Origin: Bacteroidales bacterium UBA3663
GTDB lineage: Bacteria > Bacteroidota > Bacteroidia > Bacteroidales > UBA3663
Direction of reading: 5' to 3'
NCBI GenBank assembly: GCA_002373755.1
Contig: DFJU01000025.1
Coordinates: forward strand, 1 to 33,655
Length of the DNA stretch: 33,655 nucleotides
Shown here in pieces: positions 14,581 through 23,441 of this stretch (position 1 is its first letter; each line of letters starts with the position of its first letter). The notes beneath the pieces were generated by a model that had not been told where the DNA came from, ran no database searches, and saw only the letters and a list, made by a program, of their open reading frames with translations. Made by a program: the position numbers and the translations under genes.

Positions 14581-17064
14581 CTATTTCGTAGTTTCAATCG
14601 TGCTTTCCAGATGCACCGGCCTGCCCGTAAATGTCACGCCCTCAATCACCAGATGGCGCGGCGACGACGTGTGGTCGCTTTCATAATATCGGATTTCCAC
14701 GTTGCCGTCGCGGTCGGTCTGAACCGATGGCAACCATTGCAGCGTCTTTCGGAAGTCGGGTTCGGGATTTTTGCGCTGAAATTCAGTTTCGTAAATGGGA
14801 TGGTAGAACTCGACGGGCATCGTGTAACCGAAAGTCTGATAGGTGCGGCGGCGACAATCGGGAATCTTGTCAGAAAATTCAAAACCCGGACGCAGGAATA
14901 TCCGTATTTCACGCATTGTACGCCAATAATCCGGTTCATACATTTTTTCTGTGCCAAAAATTCCTCGACGAGATGGCAAAAGACGGATTTTTCCAGTCGA
15001 GACAACGACGCTAATGCTATCTACCTTGTCCGACGGAATCCGCAGCAATACTTCATCCGCTTTCATGCTCGGTCGCCAGAGTGCGTTTCTCCCGTTTTCC
15101 AGCACACTGATGCGTGCTCCTAAAGCATGTTTCCTGTCAGTATAATCATAGGATGGGTCGAAATCCCAATTCTTCCACCATTCATCACGAATACACCGAA
15201 CCACAACGTCGTATGCCGTATTCTGCACATTCAAGTCGTATTTTTTCGCCAGTTCGGACGCATTGTTCGACCCCCGAAACAGAAGTTTTCCTCCCGTATA
15301 GTCGGCCGTGTCTCGCCGTTGCGCCTTGACCTCCACTTTGTCCAGCATCTTGACCTGTTCGCCATGCAGCAAGTTTATGTCCGATGATGCAGAATCGGCC
15401 ACGCTGCGCCACGTCCGCCGTTGTGCAGACATCGGCCAACGCACCGAAAAGTCGGGGAATGTCGGTTCGTCGAACTTGTAGTAGGGTTTGGAGGTCTTCG
15501 ACAGCACGCGGATTTCCAGCGGTGCCTCGTCTGGATAGTGCAGGTATCCAATAAAAAATCTGCCCAGCGAGTCAATCTTCCCCATACCAAGCGACACACC
15601 TGTCGGGTCATAGACAGTAATAGGCATATTCTTGCCCAATTCCTTCTTCTTCAGGTGATACACTTCGCCAGATAGCCACTCGTTCTGCTCCAATGGGTGT
15701 TCAAAAACTTTCGCCTTTGGAACATACCCCATACTATCTGTCGCAAAACGGCACCAGCCGTGCGTCAGCATCAATAAATCAATCTCCTCACGGCGCACGC
15801 GACCGTCGGCGAAATACCATCCCGGCTGATGGATGTAGCCCTTCAAGTCGCTGGTCAACAAGAGGTTGCTCACGATGTCGCCGTCGTGGCGGAACGCATC
15901 GGCCGAGACGAAACCGCCGTCGGTGATGCTCACTGCGAAATCACCCCAAGCCGCATGACCGGCGACGTCCTCGAGGTGCAGTTTCATCGTCACAAGCGAG
16001 CGGTTTTCAATCGTGTCTGAAATCTTCGCAATCGGATTGGCCGACGGCAGCGAATCGCACCTGAACAGCAGGCGGCGCGACAGACCGATGCCGTTTTCAT
16101 CGGCCAAAACGAGGTGATTGATGCCCATGCGGAGGGTCGTCATGTCCAACGGCACTATTTGCCCCGCCGCTACGCGACTTTGGCTGACGAGCCGCGCGCC
16201 GCCATGCATGATGAGCCGCAATGAATCGTGCCGCGCGCCCAAGATTTTCACCTGATTTCCAACGACTTGCAGCGATACGGCCAATGTGTCGGCCACGCCG
16301 TCGGGAAGATCGAAAGTGCGCGTGAGCTGCATCCCGTTCGCATCGGCGTAGTCGCGTAGCGTGAAGCGCACTTTGCTCGGTCGTTGGCCGATGGCATACG
16401 CGAACGCGCCCATGCCGTCGTGCAGGGAACGGACATCGGACAACGGCGCATCGGCATCGGACAAAAGCTCGCCATCGACCTCGACTGGATAGCCGTCGCG
16501 GCCCACCGCCGCGAATGCAATGCGCTGTGTGTCTGGCACATTGGCCAAAAATTGCCCGCCTTCGGGGAAGAACTGCACGCTGAAATCGAACGCTTTCGGC
16601 GATGTTGTTGCATCGGCCGATGCCGCATTGTCAAAGCGGTTCGTGATGTGCAGCCGCCGCGAGAAGAAGAGGTCGCTGTCGAAGTTGCGCATCCACGAGG
16701 TATAGGCCGAAAGGATGTAGTCGCCCGACGGCAAATCTTCGCCCAGCGGCAGGCAATGATGGAAACAGAGACCAGCGCGTGCCACCTTGCGGCGCGTGAC
16801 GAGCTGGCCGTCGCGGTCGTGCAGCTCGACGACGATGTAGTTGGTTTTCAGCATGTAGCTGAGGTTGTCGGCCGAGACCAACGTACCACGGAACCAGACG
16901 GTATCGCCCGCCTCGTAGTATGGCCGGTCGAGCGTCAGGTGCAGCTTCTCCTGCACGCAGTCGCGCTGATAATCGAAGAATTCGTTGACGGAAAGGGAAT
17001 CATCGGCCGACAAGACGGCGCAAAAAGCCCAAAAAATGAGGAAAAGGGTAAGGTGTTTTTTCAT
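14581..17064 (-). CDS. Exported MG2 (macroglobulin)-like beta-sandwich protein
   Basis: An 827-residue exported protein. From the ATG at 17064 it begins MKKHLTLFLIFWAFCAVLSA, a signal peptide; a longer in-frame start adds a non-signal prefix and is rejected. Residues about 30-150 (EKLHLTLDRPYYEAGDTVWFRG, then PLGEDLPSGDYILSAYTSWM) match the macroglobulin MG2 pattern found in bacterial alpha-2-macroglobulin-like and Bacteroidetes cell-surface proteins. More beta-sandwich repeats follow. A segment around LDKVEVKAQRR resembles the start of a TonB-plug-like domain. No CxEQ thioester motif is visible, so it is not a classical trapping A2M. The C-terminus (DRDGNVEIRYYESD) is again beta-rich. Function is unknown; it probably acts in the periplasm or at the surface. 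Confidence 0.7.
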   Translation of the reverse strand: MKKHLTLFLIFWAFCAVLSADDSLSVNEFFDYQRDCVQEKLHLTLDRPYYEAGDTVWFRGTLVSADNLSYMLKTNYIVVELHDRDGQLVTRRKVARAGLCFHHCLPLGEDLPSGDYILSAYTSWMRNFDSDLFFSRRLHITNRFDNAASADATTSPKAFDFSVQFFPEGGQFLANVPDTQRIAFAAVGRDGYPVEVDGELLSDADAPLSDVRSLHDGMGAFAYAIGQRPSKVRFTLRDYADANGMQLTRTFDLPDGVADTLAVSLQVVGNQVKILGARHDSLRLIMHGGARLVSQSRVAAGQIVPLDMTTLRMGINHLVLADENGIGLSRRLLFRCDSLPSANPIAKISDTIENRSLVTMKLHLEDVAGHAAWGDFAVSITDGGFVSADAFRHDGDIVSNLLLTSDLKGYIHQPGWYFADGRVRREEIDLLMLTHGWCRFATDSMGYVPKAKVFEHPLEQNEWLSGEVYHLKKKELGKNMPITVYDPTGVSLGMGKIDSLGRFFIGYLHYPDEAPLEIRVLSKTSKPYYKFDEPTFPDFSVRWPMSAQRRTWRSVADSASSDINLLHGEQVKMLDKVEVKAQRRDTADYTGGKLLFRGSNNASELAKKYDLNVQNTAYDVVVRCIRDEWWKNWDFDPSYDYTDRKHALGARISVLENGRNALWRPSMKADEVLLRIPSDKVDSISVVVSTGKIRLLPSRRGIFGTEKMYEPDYWRTMREIRIFLRPGFEFSDKIPDCRRRTYQTFGYTMPVEFYHPIYETEFQRKNPEPDFRKTLQWLPSVQTDRDGNVEIRYYESDHTSSPRHLVIEGVTFTGRPVHLESTIETTK

Positions 17065-17392
17065 CGGGATAGGTTTATGTGCGGCGAATGTCGGCAATTT
17101 TTGCAGAAAATGCAAATGCTACGCGGATTTTCGCCGTTTGAACGATGGTTAAACACCGTTTGAACGATGTTTTTTCTCCATCAAATTCAATTGAAATCAG
17201 TCGGGAGTGGTTCTCGCTGCGTGCAATGGAGTTGAGATAATCCGACAAAAAGAGACGCCACAGTGTGACAAGAAAAGAGACGCCACATTGTGACGTCTCT
17301 ACATACATTCGGCGGTGGTTCCGTTGCCGCAGTGCCTGGGGCGGATATTGTGCCGCCTTATCGTAAAAATCCGCGTAGCAAATAGCCGATGT
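17065..17392. repeat. Intergenic region with REP copy B and inverted 15-mers
   Basis: It contains a partial unit of the AGAGACG element (17251-17269), a full 25-nt hairpin (17276-17300) and the extended flank to 17357, which matches copy A. A 15-mer AAAATCCGCGTAGCA at 17366-17380 is present inverted at 17117-17131 and again at 2226-2240. Read on the minus strand the hairpin arms run into TTTT, so the element may terminate the 17393 gene. No other gene is seen. Confidence 0.75.
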
Positions 17393-18850
17393 TCAGAAGT
17401 CATGCTTCACGATGTTCCATTTTGCATTGTCGGTCGAGAAGTCCCACTCCTTGAGCACGGGAGAGCTGTCGCCGATGGAATAGAGCACGTAGCGGGTGTT
17501 GTCGGCAGATTCGCCGGGCAGACGCTTTGGCATGATGCGGTAAGTGCCGTCGATGGCTTGTTCGATGCGCCAGAGCTGCGTGTCGTCGCCAGCAAAATCT
17601 TCGGTGGCAATCACTTCGAGGTTGTCGGCAGCGGTCAGTGTGCGGTCGGTGCCATCGATGGTGATCTTGAAATATGGGTTGCCGAGGTAGCCGCCTTTGC
17701 CCTCAACTGGCTCGATGCGCCACTTCTGGTTTGGACGGAACATGAAGTCGCTCAAACGCACTGGGAGGTCACCTTTGCTCCAGCCTTGCTCCACGTCGGA
17801 CAACTGCTGCAATTTCAGGGTATCGACTTTCTCGTTGGGGTCGAGACGCCACCACATACGGCGTTCTTGCGGAATACGTACGAAATCGGTTGCAATCTCC
17901 AACGCATAGCCGCGACGCTCCGACTGTATCTCATACACTCCAGCCTTGATTTTCTCGCCCGCCTTTGGCCAATCGTTCTTCCACAACAATGGCATGATGG
18001 CCAGCACACTGCGTCCGCCCTGATAGAAATCGGCTTCCCAATGGCACGACATCACTTCAACGCCGTCGTCGACGATGAAGCGTCCGAAATGGCCTGCGCC
18101 TACTGCCCTATCGCCCGTAGCCACAACCATCTTGCCGCCGCCTTGCTTCATGTCGCGGCCTACATTGTCGATGTATGGACCTTCTACCGACTTGGAACGA
18201 CCGACAACGATGTTGTACGTAGAATTAACGCCATCGCAGCAAGTGCCGTGAGTGCCAAGCAGATAGTACCAGCCTTCGCGATAGAGCAAGTCGGTAGCCT
18301 CGCAGTCGATGGCTATGTCGATGGGTTTGCAGCCTTCGAGCAGTTTACCCGTGGCAGGGTCGAGTTCCACCATACGTATGTTGCCGAAATATGTACCATA
18401 GCTCACCCAAAGGCGGTTCTGGTCGGGGTCGTAGAGCAGACCGGCATCTATGGCGTCGCAATCCTCAACGCCGTCCGACAGTGCCACCTCGACGGGCGTA
18501 GTATATTTGAAATCGGGCGATTTGGGGTCGAGCGTCTTGTTCCACATCGTAAGTATTCGGCCATAATGACCGCCACCCAAGCCGCCGCCAGTCGCACTAT
18601 ACGCAACGAGATAACGATCGCCAATCTTCACCACATCGGGAGCAGCACCGCCGCCGGGACGTTCTGCACCGCCGTGCCATGTCCAGCCACCATCGTCGGA
18701 GATGAGGCCTCCGCCGCCTGTGCCAAACGTATAATATTTACCATCGCACTCGGCAATGGTGGAAGGGTCGTGTATGTATGGTTGCCCAACTTGAGCATCT
18801 ATATTATGAAAAGCGAGTGCTGTCGAAAATATAAATATGTATTTCTTCAT
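17393..18850 (-). CDS. Exported GH43-family glycoside hydrolase with C-terminal ricin-like domain
   Basis: A 485-residue protein with an N-terminal signal sequence ending near HNIDAQ. The five-bladed beta-propeller of GH43 begins at PYIHDPSTI, with the catalytic-base Asp at residue 28. It continues through GGAAPDVVKIGDRYLVAYS, VEDCDAIDAG (candidate pKa-modulating Asp) and IDCEATDLLYREGWYYL (candidate general-acid Glu). This blade pattern is closest to the arabinanase/arabinofuranosidase branch. From about residue 330 the protein has ricin-like beta-trefoil features (QKWRIEPVEG, TQLWRIEQAIDGTYRI), probably a carbohydrate-binding module. It follows another GH43 after two bases, so the two form an operon. 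Substrate is likely arabinose-containing polymer, but specificity cannot be fixed from sequence. Confidence 0.87.
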   Translation of the reverse strand: MKKYIFIFSTALAFHNIDAQVGQPYIHDPSTIAECDGKYYTFGTGGGGLISDDGGWTWHGGAERPGGGAAPDVVKIGDRYLVAYSATGGGLGGGHYGRILTMWNKTLDPKSPDFKYTTPVEVALSDGVEDCDAIDAGLLYDPDQNRLWVSYGTYFGNIRMVELDPATGKLLEGCKPIDIAIDCEATDLLYREGWYYLLGTHGTCCDGVNSTYNIVVGRSKSVEGPYIDNVGRDMKQGGGKMVVATGDRAVGAGHFGRFIVDDGVEVMSCHWEADFYQGGRSVLAIMPLLWKNDWPKAGEKIKAGVYEIQSERRGYALEIATDFVRIPQERRMWWRLDPNEKVDTLKLQQLSDVEQGWSKGDLPVRLSDFMFRPNQKWRIEPVEGKGGYLGNPYFKITIDGTDRTLTAADNLEVIATEDFAGDDTQLWRIEQAIDGTYRIMPKRLPGESADNTRYVLYSIGDSSPVLKEWDFSTDNAKWNIVKHDF

Positions 18851-18852
18851 TT

Positions 18853-20847
18853 TTATTCAATATTGTAGTTAGTTACAGCGTTACCATTCTCGTCGATGAA
18901 GCGTGCGCAGAAGTCGCTCATGCCCGGGCCGTTGATGACCGAGACGCTCAGAATGTTGATGCCTTTCTTCAACGTCACGAGGCCAGAGACGCAATCGTCC
19001 TTCACCATGCGGCGGTCGCCCTGCAAAAGCAGAATCTCCTCGCCGTTCAGATACCACGACGATGCCGCATTGCTGCCAGCCGAGAGACGGACGTTCTTTA
19101 TCTCTTCGTCGCATTTTATGACGGTTATGCCCGAGAAGAGCACGCCATAGAGCTTGGTGCCGTATGTCTCGGCAAAGCGGAAGAGCTTCATGTTATATCG
19201 CGTAGCATCGAGTTTGTGCCACGTGAGCGACTGTTTCTGGAACTTCACCTTCTTGCCGTCGGTGGGCACAACGTCGAAAATCTTGCGGTATTCCGTGTCG
19301 TGGAAGGCATTTTTCAGGTAAGTATCGGTGAAATCTGTATTGCTGCGTATGTCTTTAGCGATGGGTTCGAGTATGAACCATCGACGAATGAAGCCTTCGG
19401 CATCGGGCGCAATGCTTGCCGATGTGCTTGGGTTGAAGTAGCTCTCATGGTTTTTGAACTGCACGTAGTCGATGCTCAAGCCGCCATCTTGCGTAGTTAT
19501 GTATATATCGGAAATGCCTTTTGGACAATACTTCACAGGCGCAGTCACGGTGAGCCATTGGCCGCTATAGTCGCGGCGGAACTGTCCTTCGGTGACGCAT
19601 ACCACGTTGAATTCGGCAATCACTTTGCCCTTGGCGCTCTTCTCGCGGATGAAGAATTTCGTGTTCTTGTCGGCCTTCACATTGGCAGTGACATAACCAT
19701 TCTGCAACGCCGAAAAATCGACATCGGTGAAGCTCAGCCAACTCGTCTTTGCGGGGAAGTTGACCTCCCAACCTTGGAACTTGTCGCCTTCGTCCATGAA
19801 GTTGAGTTTCAAATCGCTTGAGCCTTCGGCATACCTATCAACCTCGATACGCGAAAGTGCATTCACGATGCCGACACCACGAAGCGTAGGCTTTACCTCC
19901 TGAATGGTGCCATCGGCGTTGAAGGCGAGTTTTTCTATACGTACGCTGCGGCGCTTGTCGTTCTCGGGCGAATAGTCATTCTGGTGATAGAATATGTACC
20001 ACTGACCTTTGAAGTTGACTATAGAATGGTGATTTGTCCAGCATCCATTGGGGTGTTCGGCCATAATTAGACCTTTGTATTCATAGGGTCCCATCGGATT
20101 TTTACTCATGGCATAGCCAAGCACCTCAGTGTTTTCGCGTACGTATGGATATGTGAGGTAATAATTACCATTATACTCAAACGCAAATGGGCCTTCTGCC
20201 TGACGGTTCGGCAGACCTTTGAGGCAATTCACGCCACGCATTGTGAACTCACGTTCGCCGAACTTGAAGGTCTCGGTTGGCGTGTCGTCGGCAATCTCGG
20301 TCATATTGTCCTTGAGTTTGGCGCAGAGCCCAGGCCCCCAGAACAGATATGCATTGCCGTCGCTTGCCAAGAGCACACAAGGGTCGATGCCATTCACCCC
20401 CTCGATGTTCGATGCCACAGGTGTGAAAGGGCCTTCAGGCTTGTCGGCAATAGCCACACCGATAGAGAATCCGCGGCCCTCTTTAGGAGCATCGGGATAA
20501 TAGAAATAGTATTTGCCGTTGCGCTCCACACAGTCGGGCGCCCACATGCTGTATGCGCCGGGATTGCCCCACGGCACATCTTTCTGATTGAGAATGACTC
20601 CGTGGTCGGTCCAATCCACAAGGTTGTCGGACGAAAAGACGTGATAGTCCTCCATGCAGAACCAGTCTTCGCGCACGCCTTGCGGCAGTGGTTGCGGCGG
20701 ATTGATGTCGTGCGACGGATAGAGATACAAGCGACCATTGAAGACTCGCGCTGTAGGGTCGGCACAAAACTGATTGTGGATAATCGGATTCTGCGCAATT
20801 GCGGCCAACGGGAATAAAAGAATCGGCAAAAATGTTTTCCTGTTCAT
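18853..20847 (-). CDS. Exported multidomain GH43 enzyme with CBM6-like module
   Basis: A 664-residue exported enzyme (signal peptide MNRKTFLPILLFPLAAIAQ). The GH43 propeller covers about residues 20-320: FCADPTARVFNGRLYLY gives the base Asp30, GVNGIDPCVLL the second Asp, and RQAEGPFAFEYNGNYYLTY the acid Glu. Residues about 335-470 (IEVDRYAEGSS..., DGGLSIDYVQFKNH) look like a CBM6 module, commonly xylan-binding. A third beta-sandwich domain (about 480-664, with GVLFSGITVIK and SSWYLNGEEILLLQG) is often attached to Bacteroidales GH43 enzymes and has no assigned function I can name. It is the first gene of the two-gene GH43 operon. A perfect 15-bp inverted repeat and a possible promoter lie upstream. 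Probable activity: arabinofuranosidase or xylosidase on arabinoxylan. Confidence 0.9.
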   Translation of the reverse strand: MNRKTFLPILLFPLAAIAQNPIIHNQFCADPTARVFNGRLYLYPSHDINPPQPLPQGVREDWFCMEDYHVFSSDNLVDWTDHGVILNQKDVPWGNPGAYSMWAPDCVERNGKYYFYYPDAPKEGRGFSIGVAIADKPEGPFTPVASNIEGVNGIDPCVLLASDGNAYLFWGPGLCAKLKDNMTEIADDTPTETFKFGEREFTMRGVNCLKGLPNRQAEGPFAFEYNGNYYLTYPYVRENTEVLGYAMSKNPMGPYEYKGLIMAEHPNGCWTNHHSIVNFKGQWYIFYHQNDYSPENDKRRSVRIEKLAFNADGTIQEVKPTLRGVGIVNALSRIEVDRYAEGSSDLKLNFMDEGDKFQGWEVNFPAKTSWLSFTDVDFSALQNGYVTANVKADKNTKFFIREKSAKGKVIAEFNVVCVTEGQFRRDYSGQWLTVTAPVKYCPKGISDIYITTQDGGLSIDYVQFKNHESYFNPSTSASIAPDAEGFIRRWFILEPIAKDIRSNTDFTDTYLKNAFHDTEYRKIFDVVPTDGKKVKFQKQSLTWHKLDATRYNMKLFRFAETYGTKLYGVLFSGITVIKCDEEIKNVRLSAGSNAASSWYLNGEEILLLQGDRRMVKDDCVSGLVTLKKGINILSVSVINGPGMSDFCARFIDENGNAVTNYNIE

Positions 20848-21191
20848 TTCTGTATTTTTGAATGTTTTTTGGATACGGATTTGAAGGTCTGCAAAAACGG
20901 CTGCAAGTATATATCATTGCGCGCAAACAGGGCATAACAAGCTGTAACCAATTCTTTCAATTTTGATACAAATGTTTCAAATTCAAAAACGAAAAGAATT
21001 GGTTACAAGAAAATGAAGAAATTAAGCAGTTTCCTTTTCTATAAAAAAATTGCAGGCACCCGGAACGGAGCCGAGCGTCTGGGACAAAAATACATTTGAA
21101 ATTTAAATAGTACAATCTTCTAATTAGAGGATTCCAAGACAGAAACTTTCTGGCTGTTTCATAGAAAAAAGAATCATATCAAAAAACGAAC
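20848..21191. promoter_or_regulatory. GH43 operon upstream region with 15-bp inverted repeat
   Basis: TGTAACCAATTCTTT (20943-20957) is perfectly inverted as AAAGAATTGGTTACA (20993-21007) around 35 bases. A minus-strand TATTTTTG (21092-21085) with a weak ATTG about 20 bases upstream could be the promoter; the inverted repeat would then lie in the long leader, about 100-160 bases before the ATG. It may be an operator or a leader hairpin. No gene is visible in the 344 bases. Confidence 0.45.
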
Positions 21192-21962
21192 TCATTTATT
21201 TTCAAAAGTACGAGTCTTGGGATTGTACCCATTGTAAGGATCTTGATTCAAGTCACCCTTATCCATTTTCTGCGATTTAGCACAATTGTTTCCATCGAAG
21301 TCAATGCCCTCAATATAATCAACCCATGGAACCATATTATAACCGCTACCTACTGAACTCTCAAACTCAAAGAGAACATAAGCTGTGTCATTTCTGAGCA
21401 AAATGTATTCTTTAGGACTACATTCCCGAAAATGGTGTTTGCCATGAGTCTCAACGCCATTCATAAAGAGGAAAGATGTTTTTTCTTGCAAACATAGCTG
21501 ATTATCAAATTCCACGCAGCTTAAATCAGTATATAGACGCCCATGACCAGTTGTATATTCACCCAATCGGGTTCCGTCGGCTTTAATTAGAAAGGTTCGG
21601 GCTTTTATATACTTTCTATATTTTCCACTCGAATCTTTATCCAGCACATAATTACACTTCAAACGTTTCAAGAAAGAATAATTCAGAAAATCTTTTTTAC
21701 AGATATGCTTTTTTAGTCCTTTCAACGTCAATTCATAAACATGTACCTGCTGAAGACCCTCCTGCTCCTGAACCTTTCGGTATAACTCATTCTGACTTAT
21801 TCTATAATTCACCAACTGCTCCAACTTTTTTATATCATCTTGAATCCCAAGTTGAGATACCAAATCAATTTTTTGTTGGCCAAACACAGGGGATAGGCAA
21901 AAGAAAACGACGAGGAACGCAAAGAAAGATTTCATATATAAGTATTTCATTATTAAATTCAT
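21192..21962 (-). CDS. Exported protein of unknown function
   Basis: A 256-residue protein with an N-terminal signal sequence (MKSFFAFLVVFFCLSPVFGQ); Met1 or the internal Met10 at 21935 may be the true start, and the latter gives a more usual signal peptide. The mature part has a charged helical stretch (DDIKKLEQLVNYRISQNELYRKVQEQEG) followed by a mixed alpha/beta region with several cysteines (CKKDF, CNYVLD, CVEFDNQLCLQ, ECSPKEY). I recognise no family. It is AT-rich compared with the CAZyme genes and begins 30 bases after the ATPase gene, so it could be co-transcribed with it. No evidence links it to polysaccharide use. Confidence 0.65.
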   Translation of the reverse strand: MNLIMKYLYMKSFFAFLVVFFCLSPVFGQQKIDLVSQLGIQDDIKKLEQLVNYRISQNELYRKVQEQEGLQQVHVYELTLKGLKKHICKKDFLNYSFLKRLKCNYVLDKDSSGKYRKYIKARTFLIKADGTRLGEYTTGHGRLYTDLSCVEFDNQLCLQEKTSFLFMNGVETHGKHHFRECSPKEYILLRNDTAYVLFEFESSVGSGYNMVPWVDYIEGIDFDGNNCAKSQKMDKGDLNQDPYNGYNPKTRTFENK

Positions 21963-21992
21963 AGTTTAAAATTATCTAATACACAAATCATA

Positions 21993-23294
21993 TTACTCCA
22001 CCCCGACGCACCAATCATAAACCGAGCGGATTTTGATGACGGCGTCGTCCACATTGACATCCGCATAATCATGGTCGGTCAACAGGACAAGGTCTGTGCA
22101 GCCCGTCTTTTTGGCCGCAGCCAGCAGCCCGTTTATTTCCCGCTTTCGGGTCTTGTCAGATGAGATGTCGTAGGCAACCTGAATGGCCTGCTTGACCACA
22201 TTGCCCTTGCACAGCACGAAGTCGCACTCGTAGGATCTCTCCATGAGATAATAGACGTCGCACCCGTTCAACCTGCAACGCCTCTTCAATTCAATCAGTA
22301 CGATGGTTTCCAACCGCCAGCCGAGGTTTTCGCCCGCAAAGGCATTTTCCCGCTCGTCCATCATGGCGACGTCCACGGCATAGACCTTCTCTTGCGTGAT
22401 GCGCTGACGGCTCCTTGACGAATATTTCTGCACCTCGACAAGAATGAAGGAATCCTTCAGATACTTGATGTAGTTCCGTACGGTCACATTTGACTTGATG
22501 TCGAACAACGCCGCCAAGTCCGCAACAGAGACAATCGTCGGCGAGACGTTCAGCAAATGGTTGGCCATGCGCTCGAAGGCATCTGTGAACGCAATGCCAT
22601 AACGCTGTTCGATGTCGCGCACAAGGATATTCTTCACCAGCCCCGAGACGTAGGACGAGCTGTCGGACATCGCGAACTTCTCCGGAAAGCCGCCACCCTT
22701 CAGATAATCGTCGAAGGCCGCACGACGGAACGCCTCCGCTTGGGTGGAAATGCTGCCTTGGTCGATGCCCTTCATCTCGCAATACTCCCCGAAAGAGAAC
22801 GGATACAGGCCGATTTCCTTGTTTCTGCCCGTCAGATAGGTGGCCAATTCCGAACTGAGCAGGTTGGCATTGGAGCCGGTTATCACTACGCGAATATCCT
22901 TGCGCAGCAGACGGTTCACAAACAGATGCCACCCCTCGACATTCTGGATTTCGTCGAGGAAAAGGCAGGAAAAATTCCCGTAGATTTTATACAACACCTC
23001 CAGAACCGCATCAAGTTGATCGGAACTCATGCCGCTCAGATGCTCATCGTCGAAGTCGGCATACGCATAGTTGACCCCGGCATTTTCGAGCGCCTGAAAA
23101 CACATCGTGGACTTGCCGCTACGCCTCACGCCGATGACCACCTGCGCCTGCGGACTGCTCAAATCGACAAGGCCGACCTCCTTGCGCGAACAATAGCGTT
23201 TCTTGCGCTTGGCCTGAAGTTCCTCCTGCTGACCCAAGAATATCTGTTCGAGGATTCTTTTGTCCAATGCCTTACTATCCTTACTTGTCTTCAT
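21993..23294 (-). CDS. AAA-family ATPase with DUF4143 C-terminal domain
   Basis: A 433-residue cytoplasmic protein of the AAA_14/DUF4143 type. The Walker A motif is GVRRSGKST (residues 55-63), Walker B is CLFLDEIQ (110-117), and ITGSNANLLSSELATYLTGR is the sensor region typical of this family. The C-terminal half has the winged-helix-like segment FDIKSNVTVRNYIKYLKDSFIL, then YECDFVL...AIQVAYD, a pattern resembling a PD-(D/E)xK nuclease fold. The family is widespread and often horizontally transferred; its role (possibly stress or mobile-element related) is not established. A close promoter overlaps three 32-bp tandem repeats upstream, suggesting autoregulation or multimeric binding. An exported unknown protein follows 30 bases downstream. 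Confidence 0.85.
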   Translation of the reverse strand: MKTSKDSKALDKRILEQIFLGQQEELQAKRKKRYCSRKEVGLVDLSSPQAQVVIGVRRSGKSTMCFQALENAGVNYAYADFDDEHLSGMSSDQLDAVLEVLYKIYGNFSCLFLDEIQNVEGWHLFVNRLLRKDIRVVITGSNANLLSSELATYLTGRNKEIGLYPFSFGEYCEMKGIDQGSISTQAEAFRRAAFDDYLKGGGFPEKFAMSDSSSYVSGLVKNILVRDIEQRYGIAFTDAFERMANHLLNVSPTIVSVADLAALFDIKSNVTVRNYIKYLKDSFILVEVQKYSSRSRQRITQEKVYAVDVAMMDERENAFAGENLGWRLETIVLIELKRRCRLNGCDVYYLMERSYECDFVLCKGNVVKQAIQVAYDISSDKTRKREINGLLAAAKKTGCTDLVLLTDHDYADVNVDDAVIKIRSVYDWCVGVE

Positions 23295-23315
23295 AAATAC
23301 CGATATTTATGCGTG

Positions 23316-23347
23316 CAAAGATAGCTTCCATTATCTTATTTTACAAA
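23316..23347 (-). promoter_or_regulatory. Promoter of the AAA ATPase gene
   Basis: On the minus strand TTTG (23347-23344), exactly 20 bases, then TATCTTTG (23323-23316). The start would be near 23309, only about 15 bases before the ATG at 23294. The -33 box lies inside the first 32-bp tandem repeat. Confidence 0.7.
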
Positions 23348-23423
23348 TTTCGACCATTTTCATTATCTTATTTTACAATTTTCGAGCATTTTCACTGTCT
23401 TATTTTACAAAAATCGGCATTTA
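23329..23423. repeat. Three 32-bp tandem repeats upstream of the AAA ATPase
   Basis: Units at 23329-23360, 23361-23392 and 23393-23423 share TCTTATTTTACAA near the 5' side and CATTT at the 3' end, with small changes. The period is 32, close to three helical turns, so a protein could bind each unit on the same face. The first unit contains the -33 promoter element. Confidence 0.85.
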
Positions 23424-23441
23424 AAATCGAAATAACATAAA

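Noticed and set aside
16150..16180. Repeated CTACGCGACTT segments as copies of one mobile repeat
   Set aside because: Flanks differ at each site and most lie in frame within unrelated genes; better treated as an over-represented word.
17315..18868. 517-codon plus-strand frame opposite the first GH43
   Set aside because: Antisense shadow; the minus-strand frame has a signal peptide and GH43 motifs.
23329..23423. Three 32-bp repeats as a small CRISPR array
   Set aside because: The units are directly adjacent with no spacers, and there are no cas genes.
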